Assembly: GCF_000721705.1 (NCBI RefSeq)
Contig: NZ_JOJL01000004.1
Coordinates: forward strand, 1-64,000
Direction of reading: 5' to 3'
Source: Actinoplanes subtropicus
Lineage (GTDB): Bacteria > Actinomycetota > Actinomycetes > Mycobacteriales > Micromonosporaceae
DNA: 64,000 nucleotides
Below are positions 52,029 through 63,539 of this stretch, piece by piece. The position numbers and the translations under genes are program-made. How positions within the stretch are numbered: position 1 is the first letter of the stretch; each line of letters starts with the position of its first letter. The notes beneath the pieces were generated by a model. It was not told the DNA's origin. It did no database searches and worked only from the letters and a program-made list of their open reading frames with translations.

Positions 52029-54086
52029 TTACTCCTGTCCGGCCACCGACGGCCGCAGAGTGAGGTTGGCGAAGCTGTATGCGGTGTACGCGAGTCCGAT
52101 GACGTTGCCCCGTGCCAGCATCGCCCAGCGGGTCGCGTGCAAGGCGACCCCCAGCGACTGCCCGTCGAGCAGGCCGGCCAGCAGTTCCTCCATCACCCGT
52201 CCGGCCAGTCCCTGCTCGACCGTGATCTCGGTGCCGACCACTCCCGAGGCACCCGCCCATTCGGTGAAAGCCGGCACAAAAGCGTTCAGTGTCCCGCTGG
52301 TCGCTTCGGCCGTGTGGCAGCCGTTGAGCAGGACGAGCGGGCGGCGGGACGACCAGTGCGGATCGGGCCACACGGTGCGGGCCCACATGGTGATGTCGAG
52401 CGGCTGCACGGTGTATCCGCCCAGGTCGAGGTAGCGGTCGGCGGCCGCGCCCGGGCTGCGCCGGTCGTATCCGCAGTGGCAGTAGAAGTAGACGACATCC
52501 ATTGCCTCCGGACCGAGCAGGGCCGCGAGCTGTTCCGGACGGGCGGCCGGAGGCCGGCGCAGGGCCGGGTCGGGCAGGCGGGCTGAGAGCCGGGTGAAGT
52601 GCTGCTCGGTGAGCTTCGCGTCGAGTGATCCGCCGACCGCGGCCAGCACCGTGACAGCGTCCCCGGCCGGCCCGACCACGGCCGCCAAGTCCCGTCCCAC
52701 GGTCGGCGGCTGTTCGAGCAGGCAGGACAGACCCCAGAAACCGTACGGGCAGAGCACGTCGCCCCGGCCGCGGTGGGTGTCCTCGTGGGGGCACAGCGGC
52801 GGAATCGGTCCACTGTGGTTGCCGCCCGGCCCGAATTCCCGCACCGCCGGGCAGACCTGGTAGCGCTCCGGATCCGAGCCGACCGGCAGATCGTAGATCA
52901 GCGACCACAGCATGGCGTGCTCGTCGAAGCGGTCGTCGACGATCTGGATCACGGGTGGCCGGCCGCGCACCCGAGCCTCGTGACGGATCAACGCCGGCAG
53001 CGTGAAGGCGACGGTGTTGTCGCTGCCGGGCGGCCGGAACAGCGCCGTGTAGAGCTCGGCCCCTTCCCGGGCGAGACGACGAAGATCTTTCTCGTACGCG
53101 TCGTAGTCCTTGTCGAAAGCCTCGCGGCCGGCGCCGTACCGTGACAGCAAGGTGTCTCCGCGGCGTTCGAAGTGGCTGTTGAAAAGGGCCGTGCGGGCAT
53201 TGAAGGCGGACGTGTCGGCCGCCCCCGCTCCGATCGCGAACGGGTTGTCCAGAAAGCCGGTGCCGTTCACCAGGACGCGTCCGGACCCGCCCGACGCCAC
53301 CACCGAGGCGGTCCGCCCGGCCAGTTTGCCGAGGTCGTTGAAGCTGCTGGTGAGTCGTCCGGCAAGCCACGCGTGCGGGGCCCGCAACGGTTCCCCGGAG
53401 GGCAGGTGCAGGCGCACCGCCACGACGGCGGCGGCCTGGTGATAGACCACGAGCTCGCCGTCGACCGCCGCCGGCTCTTCCGGCGTACGCCAGGGAAAAC
53501 GCACCCACCGCTGAGGGATGCACCCGACGTCGTGCGGTCCGTCGGGAGTGCAGCCGCAATGGAAGCTCTCGCCCGCGGGGCCGAGGAAGAACGGCACCGT
53601 CCGGGCACGGGTCTGACTGCCGAGAAACAGGACCGCTCGCAGCCAGAGGCCGCCATCCGGAAGTAGCTCGTCCGGCCACCGGGCCTCGGTGTCCGGCAGC
53701 AGACTGTCCGGCTGGTGCGGACCGATGTTGAGCAGCACCTCGTATTCGGTGGCCGGGAACAACCGGGACGCCGCCGTGTCCGCGCCGGCCCGAGCGACCA
53801 GCGTGTTGACCGATCGCGCCGGCGGCCCGGAGGCCGGCTCGTCAACCGGGGTGCCGCGCGTGCCCCAGGCTCCCGGATCGAGCAGCGGGCCGAGCCGCTC
53901 CTGCACCGCCGAGTGCCTGAGCAGCACCGCCAGTACCCGGGCAGTCGAGACCGGGTCCGCGTCGTCCAGGCCGGCCAGCGCATCCAGCAACCGCGGTTCG
54001 ACATCGGCCCAGTCGTCGTCGACCAGCTCGGGCAGGTGCGGCCAGATCAGGTCGACCGCCCACCGCAGCCGGTCCGATTTGATCAT
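52029..54086 (-). CDS. CHAT-domain caspase-like protease
   Basis: The 685-aa protein has a C-terminal CHAT domain. The catalytic His537 lies in VVYFYCHCGYD and Cys590 in LVLLNGCHTAEATSG; FTEWAGASGVVGTEITVEQ follows, as in CHAT proteases. The N-terminal 350 residues contain WPHLPELVDDDWADVEPRLL, an acidic alpha-helical region, and a middle part with FPATEYEVLLNIGPHQPDSL that I cannot assign. It starts 3 bp after the TPR-CHAT gene stop and is followed by the membrane protein gene. CHAT proteases are often activated by partners to cleave a specific target. Confidence 0.85.
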   Translation of the reverse strand: MIKSDRLRWAVDLIWPHLPELVDDDWADVEPRLLDALAGLDDADPVSTARVLAVLLRHSAVQERLGPLLDPGAWGTRGTPVDEPASGPPARSVNTLVARAGADTAASRLFPATEYEVLLNIGPHQPDSLLPDTEARWPDELLPDGGLWLRAVLFLGSQTRARTVPFFLGPAGESFHCGCTPDGPHDVGCIPQRWVRFPWRTPEEPAAVDGELVVYHQAAAVVAVRLHLPSGEPLRAPHAWLAGRLTSSFNDLGKLAGRTASVVASGGSGRVLVNGTGFLDNPFAIGAGAADTSAFNARTALFNSHFERRGDTLLSRYGAGREAFDKDYDAYEKDLRRLAREGAELYTALFRPPGSDNTVAFTLPALIRHEARVRGRPPVIQIVDDRFDEHAMLWSLIYDLPVGSDPERYQVCPAVREFGPGGNHSGPIPPLCPHEDTHRGRGDVLCPYGFWGLSCLLEQPPTVGRDLAAVVGPAGDAVTVLAAVGGSLDAKLTEQHFTRLSARLPDPALRRPPAARPEQLAALLGPEAMDVVYFYCHCGYDRRSPGAAADRYLDLGGYTVQPLDITMWARTVWPDPHWSSRRPLVLLNGCHTAEATSGTLNAFVPAFTEWAGASGVVGTEITVEQGLAGRVMEELLAGLLDGQSLGVALHATRWAMLARGNVIGLAYTAYSFANLTLRPSVAGQE

Positions 54087-54089
54087 TGC

Positions 54090-57000
54090 CTACGCGCCGG
54101 TCAGGGCGAACGCCGCCCACCAGAACGGATGGGCGAAGTCCCGGGCGTCGCCGCGGCGGATCACGGTGACGGTGAAGAACTCAGCCGCCGCCGATCCGCT
54201 CGCCCGCGAGGCGTCCAGGCCAGGCAGCTGCTGGTGGAAGTAGGCGGCCTTCTCGCCGTTGGTCGTGTCCCGCAGCCACCGTTGCGCCTGACGCAGGGCC
54301 GCCGCTGGGTCGCCGAGCTCGTGCCAGAGGGTGTGGAACCGTTCCATCAGCATCGCCGTCGCGACGTCACTGACCGTCCACAGCGAAGCGACGATCCCGG
54401 CGAATCCGGCCTGCAGCAAAGCCGTCGGCAGCGACACCGATTCGTCCGGGAGCGAGAGGCCGATCGCGCCGGTCTCGCAGGCCGAGAGGCAGGCGAGGCG
54501 GGCCGGCGGGAGGCGCCGGTCGAGCAGGTCACCGACCGAGAGCCACTGGTCGCCGGCCAGCAGCAGCCCGCTGCGCAGCGGGGCGGCCCAGTCGGTGCGG
54601 CCATGACAGGAGAGATGCACGACGCCCGATCCCGGCAGCCGGTCGAGGACCGCCTCGCGGGTCGCCTCGGTGCCGGTGAGCACCACCGGATCGGCGAACA
54701 TCCCGGCCACGGCGGCTACCTCGATCGCCGCCGCGGGCAGGGGCGACGCGGTGACGGGGGCCGGTTCGGCCACCGCGAGCAGCGTACCGCCGGAGGCGCC
54801 CGGCACGCCCCGGCGAGCGATCGTCGCAACTCGGATCGAGGGGGCGTAGGAGAGAACCAGGTCGTCCAGCGCACAGCGGATGCCGGTTGGCGCGTCCGGG
54901 TCCTCGACCTGCGCGGCGTGCCACGGAAACAGCGCGAGCAGGCCGCCCGGGATGAGCGTGGCCGCGGTCGTGCCCCGCTCCCGCAGCAGGTCCAGCAGGG
55001 GACCCATCGCGCGCCGCCAGAGCTCCCGCCCGGTGCTCTCGAGCGCGTCGAACCAGCGGTCACGGCCCTTCCCCGGGTCGTCGATCCAGCCCGCGTAGGC
55101 CGCGGTCCAGCCGTCCGGGCCGATGAGCAGGTCGCGGACGGTGACGGCGTCCAACTGGTCCAGCCACACCGCCTCCACCGCGGGCTGCGCCGCCTCGGGC
55201 TGGGCGGCCGCGGGCTGGGCGGCCGCGGGCTGGGCGGCCGCGGGCTGGGCGGCCGGGGTGAGCAGCAGGGCGACGCCGCCGTCCCGCGTGCTGATCAGGT
55301 AGACCACCGGCGGACCGCCCGCCCCGGCCAGCCAGCCGGCGATGTCGGCCCACGTCGGCGCGACCAGGAACCTCTCGTAGCCGGGCACCGCGCGAACCGC
55401 GGTGACCGCCCGCCGGTGGCTGTCCCGGGCCTGCCTGGCCCGATCGCCCGGGTCGCCGCCGGACCGTTCCAGCGCCTCGATCCGGTCCAGCTCGCGCACT
55501 GACCCGGTGTACTGCCGGAAGATCTCCGGATGGTCCTGCCAGAGTCGGTCGAGCTCGGCCCGGTCGCGGCCGAGCACGCCGCCCAGCGCCCGTGCCCGCG
55601 ACCGTTCCAGCAGCGCGACCGCGTCGCCCGGACGGCCGGCCTGGGCGAGCGCGTAGCCGGCCAGCAGCCCGGCGTGCGCGATGCGGGCCAGCGCGCTGTC
55701 CCGGTGGGCCAGGGTCAGCTGCGTCTCGTAGAGCTCGTCGAACGATCGCATGGCCCGCTCCAGGGCCTCGGCCGCGCCGGCCCAGTCGTCCTGCAGCGAG
55801 AGCAGCTCGCCGAGGCCGGCCGCGGCGATCGCCGTCCGCTCGGCCGAGACCCCGTCCCGGCCGAGGATCGCGGTGTAGCACCGGGTGGCCGCCGTGGCGT
55901 CGGCCGGCTCGGCACTCTCCCCGAAGCGCAACCGGTGCGCGTCGCCCAGGGTGAGCTGCTGCCAGACCAGCTCGGCCGGCGGCAGGTGCGGCGCCTGCTC
56001 CGCCGCCGAGGCGGCGGCGACCGCTGCCGCCAGGTCGTCGGACGAGTGGCCGGTCGCCTGATGCCGCTGCATCAGCGTTCCGGCGAGTTCGAGCTGCGCC
56101 GCGACCCAGCTCAGCGAACGTGGCTGGGGAACGTCGAGGGCGGCCCGCAAGGCGTCGACCGCGGCGGTCAGGTCTCCGGTGTCGTTGGTGATGCGGTGCC
56201 GGAGACTGAGAGTGGCGGCCAGGTCGCCGTGCCACCGCACCCACTTGGCGGTGCCCGCACCGACGGTGGCGAGCGCCTGGCGCCGCAGCGCGAGGGACTC
56301 CTCCACCGCGGTCAGATCGAAACTGTCGGCGTACCGCAGGTCGAGGGCCCCGCTGAGGGTCGCGGCCAGGTCGCCGGCACCGGCCGAACCGTCCGCCACG
56401 ACCGCGAGTGCATCCCGTAGCGACTCGATTGCGGCATCGAGGTCGGCGTAGTCACCGGTGATGTGATAGCGGGTGATCAGTGTCTCGCCGAGTGCACCGA
56501 TGGCCGTCGCCCGATGCTGTGCGTCGGCGGTCCGCACCGCCTCGCGCAGGCAGTCCAGCGCCAGCTCGATGTCGGCCGGCGCGGCGGTGCCCGCGTAGCG
56601 GGTCCGCTGGACCAGGCCGACCTGGATGAGCGCCGGCACCCGCTGCCGGGAGCCCGTCGGCAGCTCGGCCAGCAGCTGCTGGCCGAGCTCGGCGGCGGCA
56701 TCCAGGTCGGTCGGGTCGGCGGCGGCCTGGAACCGGTTCTTGAGGAGCCCGACCAACCCGTTCGTGGCCACCAGCCAGGCCGTCGACCCCCGCGGTGCCC
56801 GCGCGGCCGCCGCCCGGTAAGCGGTGATCCCGGCCTCCAGGTCGGCCGTGTCGCCGAACCGGTCGGCCAGCAGCCCGAGCGCGCTCCCGAGATTGACCTG
56901 GGCGTTCGTCCACGCCGGCGACCCGGGCGGCAATGCCCGCAGAGCCTGCCGCTGGGCGCTGACCGCGTCCAGCAGGTCCTGCCGGTCGCCTCGGAGCTGG

Positions 57001-57728
57001 AACCGGTTGTTCAGAGCGTTGCCGAGGTTGGACATCCACCGTGCCCACGACTCACTGCCGGGGGTGCCGGTCGCGACGGCAGCCCGCTGCGCGGCGACCG
57101 AGTTGTCGAGATCGGCCGGGTCGTGGCCGAACTCGAAGCGCGCCCGCAGCGCGATGCCCAGGTTGGCGGCGGCGTCGGCCCGGCTCTGCGGGCTACCCGC
57201 CGAGCGGGCCTGCCGGCCCAGACACTCGACCGCCTCGTCGAGCGCGGCCGGATCGCCGGCCGCCTGATGACGCTTGTAGAGCGCGAGTCCGTAGTTGTTC
57301 CGGATGATGTCGCTGGTTTCCCGGTCCAGCTGACCGCCCTCGGCCGCCTGCTGGTACGCCGCGATGGCGAGATCCAGATCGGAAAGCCGGCCGGTCTCTT
57401 CGAACAGGTGCAGGGCCGCCAGGGCCAGATCGGCGGAGACCGAGTCGCGGATCGGCCCGCATTCCGGCATCTCGAGCGCGGCGACCAGGCAGGTGACGGC
57501 GGCGGTCAGATCGTCGATGCCGCCACCGGCCACGTAGCGGGCGTCGAACGCGTTTCCGAGCTGCACCCGGGTGTCCATCAGGGTCAGCGGGTGGGCCTGC
57601 ACGCCAGGCGTCTGAAATACCTGGATCCACTTCTCGACCGCGACCGACCAGGCCGCCAGGGAGCCGGTCTGCTGGGCATTCGCACTGGCCGCGACGGCGA
57701 CGTCGTAGGCCCGCAAGGGAAGCGTCAT
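54090..57728 (-). CDS. TPR-CHAT caspase-like protease
   Basis: The 1212-aa protein begins MTLPLRAYDVAVAASANAQQ. Residues about 1-750 are a series of TPR-like helical repeats (LGNALNNRFQLRGDRQDLLD, LGQQLLAELPTGSR), followed by a linker with an AAQPA repeat (about 840-860). The CHAT domain is C-terminal, with His1042 in VVHLSCHGRTD and Cys1084 in LACLSACETGAIG. TPR-CHAT proteins (for example the Craspase partner in type III-E CRISPR) are activated by a target-recognition partner; no CRISPR array is present here. The gene heads the operon and probably senses a partner protein or peptide. Confidence 0.9.
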   Translation of the reverse strand: MTLPLRAYDVAVAASANAQQTGSLAAWSVAVEKWIQVFQTPGVQAHPLTLMDTRVQLGNAFDARYVAGGGIDDLTAAVTCLVAALEMPECGPIRDSVSADLALAALHLFEETGRLSDLDLAIAAYQQAAEGGQLDRETSDIIRNNYGLALYKRHQAAGDPAALDEAVECLGRQARSAGSPQSRADAAANLGIALRARFEFGHDPADLDNSVAAQRAAVATGTPGSESWARWMSNLGNALNNRFQLRGDRQDLLDAVSAQRQALRALPPGSPAWTNAQVNLGSALGLLADRFGDTADLEAGITAYRAAAARAPRGSTAWLVATNGLVGLLKNRFQAAADPTDLDAAAELGQQLLAELPTGSRQRVPALIQVGLVQRTRYAGTAAPADIELALDCLREAVRTADAQHRATAIGALGETLITRYHITGDYADLDAAIESLRDALAVVADGSAGAGDLAATLSGALDLRYADSFDLTAVEESLALRRQALATVGAGTAKWVRWHGDLAATLSLRHRITNDTGDLTAAVDALRAALDVPQPRSLSWVAAQLELAGTLMQRHQATGHSSDDLAAAVAAASAAEQAPHLPPAELVWQQLTLGDAHRLRFGESAEPADATAATRCYTAILGRDGVSAERTAIAAAGLGELLSLQDDWAGAAEALERAMRSFDELYETQLTLAHRDSALARIAHAGLLAGYALAQAGRPGDAVALLERSRARALGGVLGRDRAELDRLWQDHPEIFRQYTGSVRELDRIEALERSGGDPGDRARQARDSHRRAVTAVRAVPGYERFLVAPTWADIAGWLAGAGGPPVVYLISTRDGGVALLLTPAAQPAAAQPAAAQPAAAQPEAAQPAVEAVWLDQLDAVTVRDLLIGPDGWTAAYAGWIDDPGKGRDRWFDALESTGRELWRRAMGPLLDLLRERGTTAATLIPGGLLALFPWHAAQVEDPDAPTGIRCALDDLVLSYAPSIRVATIARRGVPGASGGTLLAVAEPAPVTASPLPAAAIEVAAVAGMFADPVVLTGTEATREAVLDRLPGSGVVHLSCHGRTDWAAPLRSGLLLAGDQWLSVGDLLDRRLPPARLACLSACETGAIGLSLPDESVSLPTALLQAGFAGIVASLWTVSDVATAMLMERFHTLWHELGDPAAALRQAQRWLRDTTNGEKAAYFHQQLPGLDASRASGSAAAEFFTVTVIRRGDARDFAHPFWWAAFALTGA
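55190..55258. repeat. 15-bp tandem array inside the TPR-CHAT gene
   Basis: GGGCTGGGCGGCCGC-type units repeat about four times and encode AAQPA repeats near residues 840-860, in the linker between the repeats and the protease domain. Confidence 0.8.
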
Positions 57729-58227
57729 GCCACACCCCGTTCGAGCATGGAACCTTCGAGCACGTGTTCTTTCAGCACGGACCGATGGATCGAGCGTGGC
57801 ACCCCCGCTCGCGGCGGACATCGCCTGAACCGGTAGTGCCGAGGTCCGATGGCCGACACGTCAGGCAACGGGAACGGACCGGCCGCCGCGGTTCCTGGGC
57901 CGGCCGCCGCACCCCGAAGCCCGACGGCCGGAACGCCCCTTGCGGTGCGGGCGGCTCATCCGCGCCGCCCGGACCGCTGGCCGGCTGCTGGCCAAACCCG
58001 GCGACCCCGAGCCCTCGGCATCGGCGATGAGAACCTGGAGCGCGCGTGGGCCATGCCGCGCGTGGGCGTGGGCGTGGCGCGCGCGGGGCGTGGGCGTGGC
58101 GCGCGGGGGCGTGGCGCGCGGGGGGCGTGGCGCGCGGGGGCGTGGCGCGCGGGGGCGTGGCGTGGCACTGGGGTTCGGGGTGCCGGCCCGGCCTGTGGCC
58201 GCCGTCGCCTGCGGCTGCCCGGGCTGG
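57729..58227. other. 500-bp region without a supported gene
   Basis: Open frames exist on both strands but are shaped by the GC-rich repeat. No ribosome site or family resemblance supports them. Contains the promoter region of the TPR-CHAT operon on its left. Confidence 0.5.
58054..58165. repeat. GC-rich tandem repeat downstream of the LuxR-type gene
   Basis: GCGTGGCGCGCGGGGGCGTG and close variants (GCGTGGGCGTGG) repeat about seven times, directly downstream of the 3' end of the response regulator gene. Confidence 0.75.
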
Positions 58228-58926
58228 TCAGGCGCCGGGTTTGACGAGGCCGGTCTCGTAGGCGAGGACGACCGCCTGGGTGCGGTCGCGCAGGCGCAGC
58301 TTGGTCAGCACGTGGCCGACGTGGGTCTTGACCGTGGTGTCGCTGACCTGCAACGCCGCGGCGATCTCGGCGTTGGAGTGACCGCGGGCCACGTGGACGA
58401 GGACCTCGCGTTCCCGGTCGGTCAGCGTGTCGAGCTTGGCGGTCACGGTCGTCTCCGGGGCGGGCAGCGCCTCGGCCACCCGGGTGAGGATGCGGGCCAG
58501 CACACCCGGGCTGATCACCGCGCCGCCCGCCGCCACCGCCCGCACGGCCGAGACGACCTCCGCGGGTGGTGCGTCCTTGCACACGAACCCGGCGGCCCCC
58601 GCGGCGATCGCCCCCAGCACCTGCTCGTCGGCGTCGTGCGCGGTCAGGATCAGCACCCGCACCGGCAGCCTCGCCGACGTGACCGCCCGCGCGACCGCGA
58701 GCCCGTCCAGCCGGGACAGCGGTATTTCGGCGATCAGCACGTCGGGCAGCAGCCGCCGGGCCAATTCGACCGCCTCGGCGCCGTCCCCCGTCTCGCCCAT
58801 GACGACGATCTCCGGTCCGCCGCCGTCCGCGTGCGTCGCCAGAACCATACGCAGGCCGGAGCGGTGCATCGGCGCCGGGTCGGCCAGCAGCACCCGCAAC
58901 GGCCGCTCGCCCCTCGTCCCGCTCAC
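58228..58926 (-). CDS. LuxR/NarL-type regulator with degenerate receiver
   Basis: The 232-aa protein has an N-terminal receiver-like domain and a C-terminal LuxR helix-turn-helix (LTDREREVLVHVARGHSNAE, IAAALQVSDTTVKTHVGHVL). The receiver departs from the family: the usual acidic pair reads ADPAP (Asp16 followed by Pro), and the phospho-acceptor position reads Glu67 in DVLIAEIPLSRLDG instead of Asp. The Lys near FVCKDAPP is kept. It may be always active or respond to something other than phosphate. No kinase is adjacent. The GTG at 58926 is the most likely start. Confidence 0.85.
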   Translation of the reverse strand: MSGTRGERPLRVLLADPAPMHRSGLRMVLATHADGGGPEIVVMGETGDGAEAVELARRLLPDVLIAEIPLSRLDGLAVARAVTSARLPVRVLILTAHDADEQVLGAIAAGAAGFVCKDAPPAEVVSAVRAVAAGGAVISPGVLARILTRVAEALPAPETTVTAKLDTLTDREREVLVHVARGHSNAEIAAALQVSDTTVKTHVGHVLTKLRLRDRTQAVVLAYETGLVKPGA

Positions 58927-58953
58927 CGCGCGCCTCGCCCCCTCAGCCTCGCC

Positions 58954-59005
58954 CTCTCGGTCCCGCCTCTCGGTCCCGCCTCTCGGTCCCGCCTCTCGGC
59001 TCCGC
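58954..59005. repeat. 13-bp tandem repeat, 4 copies
   Basis: CTCTCGGTCCCGC repeats at 58954, 58967, 58980 and 58993 between the LuxR-type gene start and the RecB-like gene stop. Not a multiple of three; it lies outside the supported coding sequence. Confidence 0.85.
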
Positions 59006-59036
59006 GTGTCGGCCCCGCCTCCGGTCCCGCCTGGCG

Positions 59037-60182
59037 TCACCCTAGGCGATCGTCGTCGGCGGGGGTGAGGTCGACGCTGACCGGCTCGTCGGCCGGGAAC
59101 GGCGGTGGCGTGCCGCCGAACTCGGGGCACAGAGCCCGGTGGCTGCACCAACCGCAGAGCCGGCTGGGTTTGGGGCGGAAGTCCTGCTCGCGTTTGGCCC
59201 GCTCGATCGCCTCGGACAGGGCGACCAGGGTGCGCTCGAAGCGCTCCAGCTCGTCGGCGTCGGGGCTGTAGTCGCAGACCTCGGCATCCTTCAGGTAGAG
59301 CAGGCGCAGCACCCGCGGGACGACGCCCCGGGTGCGCCACAGGACCAGGGCGTAGAACTTCAGCTGGAACAACGCCCGGCCCTCGAACGCCTCGCGCGGG
59401 GCGCCGCCGGTCTTGTAGTCGACCACCCGCAGGTCGCCGGCGGGGGAGACGTCGAGCCGGTCGATGTAGCCGCGGATCAGCAGCGTGTCGTCGACCATCG
59501 TGGAGATCAGCGCCTCGCGCTCGGCCGGTTCGAGGCGCCGCGGGTCCTCCACCGCGAAGTAGCCGTCGAGCAGGGCGGTGGCGCTGCCCAGGAACGCCGC
59601 CAGCCGGGCCGCCTCGTCGACGGCCGGCACGTCGATCAGCGCCGGCTGCCCGGTGGCATCCGCCTCGGCGAGCAGGGCGGCGGGGTCAAGGCGGGGCTGA
59701 AGGGCGTCACCGGCGGCCGCAAGGCGCGGCTGGGGGGCAGCCGCGCCCAGACTGAGGGCGGCGGAGGGCGCGCCGAGTGCGGGGGCGGTGGCGTCGACGG
59801 GCGCGTCGGGCGCTGGGCCGGCGGCGTCGAGGGGCGCGCCGGGGGCGCGGGTCGGGCGTCGCGGGGCGGTGGCGGCGGCGAAGATGGCGGCCAGCTCGGG
59901 TTCGGCCTCGAGGAGCGCGGCCCAGGAGGGCTCGACCAGGGCGGCGGCCGCGGTCGGCGTGCGCTCGGCGGCGGGCAGGTCGAAGAGGCGTTCCAGGACG
60001 GCGTGGACCAGGGTGCCTCGTACCTGATCGGCCGTCGGCTGCTCTTGAAGTTTGTCTATGGTGCGGAAACGGAACAGCAGCGGGCAGGTCTTGAAGTCGG
60101 CCGCGCGGGACGGCGACAGCGAGGGGCCGGCGAAGGGGAGGGCGGAGCTTGCCGGAGAGCCGGGGGCCGTCTGTGCCGTCAT
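59037..60182 (-). CDS. RecB-like PD-(D/E)XK nuclease
   Basis: The 381-aa protein has the RecB-family core: GTLVHAVLERLFDL (about 55), LLIRGYIDRLDVSPAGDLRV and VVDYKTGGAP (the D-x-K pair), and a C-terminal CGWCSHRALCPEF, a Cys cluster typical of iron-sulfur RecB-type nucleases. An Ala/Pro-rich insert (about 105-170, ATAPRRPTRAPGAPLDAAGP) is unusual. It is similar to Rv2119 of M. tuberculosis, also next to trmI. ATG 60182 has TAGCCT 7 nt upstream. Its role is DNA repair, inferred from the family. Confidence 0.88.
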   Translation of the reverse strand: MTAQTAPGSPASSALPFAGPSLSPSRAADFKTCPLLFRFRTIDKLQEQPTADQVRGTLVHAVLERLFDLPAAERTPTAAAALVEPSWAALLEAEPELAAIFAAATAPRRPTRAPGAPLDAAGPAPDAPVDATAPALGAPSAALSLGAAAPQPRLAAAGDALQPRLDPAALLAEADATGQPALIDVPAVDEAARLAAFLGSATALLDGYFAVEDPRRLEPAEREALISTMVDDTLLIRGYIDRLDVSPAGDLRVVDYKTGGAPREAFEGRALFQLKFYALVLWRTRGVVPRVLRLLYLKDAEVCDYSPDADELERFERTLVALSEAIERAKREQDFRPKPSRLCGWCSHRALCPEFGGTPPPFPADEPVSVDLTPADDDRLG

Positions 60183-60257
60183 GCCAAGAAGGCTAGGGCA
60201 GGGGTACGACGAAACGGCATGGCGACCCGGCGGCGGCGGGTCCGTAGCATCGTCGGC

Positions 60258-62331
<2,074 letters not shown>

Positions 62332-62414
62332 CGTTACCCGGCCGAGCGATGTGACTACGCCCGGTCCGGTCGGGTAGCTTCCTTGGGGGCAGCTCGGCAG
62401 GGCAGGAGGATCGG

Positions 62415-63014
62415 GTGGGCACGATGAGTTCTCCACCGTTCGGTGGCAGCAACGAGATGCCGGCGGTGTTCCCCGACTGGTCGCCGTACCAGGACCTGGA
62501 CTCCGCCGCCCGGGCCTACCTGCGCGACCCCGAGGTCGCGCTGGACGCGCTGTTCGGCGTGCTCCGCGGTGCCTCGGTGCTGTGCTTCACCCTGGAGCGC
62601 TTCGTCAACGAGGTGAACGGCGTCTGGCAGGAGGTCGTCATCTGCGACGGCAGCCGCCTGGTGCTCTGGCACGGGGAGGACGTGGCGCCCGGCGACGGCC
62701 CGGTCGGCTCGATGACCTCGTCGCTGCGGGTGGTGCCGCTCTCCACGGTCACCGAGGTGGGCTGCCGGCGCCGGCTCACCCGCACCTCCAACGGCCAGGC
62801 CCGGGTCGACAGCATCGACGTCTACCTGCTGCTCAGCTCGATCGACGACGCGGTGCCGCCGCCCGGGCTGGACGAGGGCGAGGGCCGGCCGACGGTCCGG
62901 CACGACGCGCTGCGCTTCGGCAAGACGCTCGACGACGGCGGTCCGGGGCAGATTGCCCGGCTTGAGGAGTTTTCCAGGGTTGTGGCGTCTTTGGTGGGCC
63001 GGCCGACTTTGTAA
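62415..63014 (+). CDS. Conserved hypothetical between trmI and arc
   Basis: The 199-aa protein starts at GTG 62415, preceded by AGGAGGATCGG. It contains FVNEVNGVWQEVVICDGSRL, VLWHGEDVAPGDGPVGSMTS, VVPLSTVTEVGCRRRLTRTS and DSIDVYLLLSSIDDA, which suggest a beta-rich fold. No known domain is recognised. It lies between trmI and arc, where actinobacteria usually carry small conserved genes. The function is unknown. Confidence 0.75.
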   Translation: MGTMSSPPFGGSNEMPAVFPDWSPYQDLDSAARAYLRDPEVALDALFGVLRGASVLCFTLERFVNEVNGVWQEVVICDGSRLVLWHGEDVAPGDGPVGSMTSSLRVVPLSTVTEVGCRRRLTRTSNGQARVDSIDVYLLLSSIDDAVPPPGLDEGEGRPTVRHDALRFGKTLDDGGPGQIARLEEFSRVVASLVGRPTL

Positions 63015-63539
63015 AGCCCCGCGTCGCCGTTGTGACATTTACCGCCAACTCGGGCCGGGCCGCATTGCTTGGCGCGGGGAAAACGCGTACGGCAGAAGGG
63101 GTTTGTCAGTCGGCGTCCGGACCGGCGATCTCGACCTCGTCCGGCGCCCGCAGAACGTGGAAGCTCTCCCCGGGGCTGTCTCCGCGGCGTCGACCAGCTC
63201 GAGCCGGAGACGGGCCGGTACCACCATGCGCTCTCCGGGGATCGCAGCAGCTCACCGCCCGGATCCCCGGCGCGCTCCAAGATCTCCGGCGGGGAGCCCG
63301 CCGCCGGCGCGGAGATCCCGGCCCGGTCCGGCCCGCGACCGGCCGGCGACGGCCCGCGGCCCCACCACGAACCTCCCGGAAACGGTGCCGGACGACCGTA
63401 CGGGATGCCACCGACAACCAACTTGCGCGTACTGACCGAATGGATCAAGACTCGGTGACGAGGGTGTTGCACCGGTCGAAATCCGGCCCGCAGCAGCTAG
63501 TGTTATCGCAAGACGTTCGAGCCCCCGGGGAGGTGGGAC
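63015..63539. other. 525-bp region before arc, with a possible eroded gene
   Basis: The minus strand around 63106-63253 reads MVVPARLRLELVDAAETAPG, then after a one-base shift GESFHVLRAPDEVEIAGPDA and a stop at 63106-63108. Codon use looks coding-like, so a dead small gene is possible, but no family is recognised. The right end, with TAGTGT and a GGGGAGG site, holds the arc promoter. Confidence 0.35.

Noticed and set aside
57849..58244. Plus-strand 131-aa frame with MADTSGNGNG start
   Set aside because: Half of it is GC-rich repeat, and there is no supporting ribosome site or homology signal.
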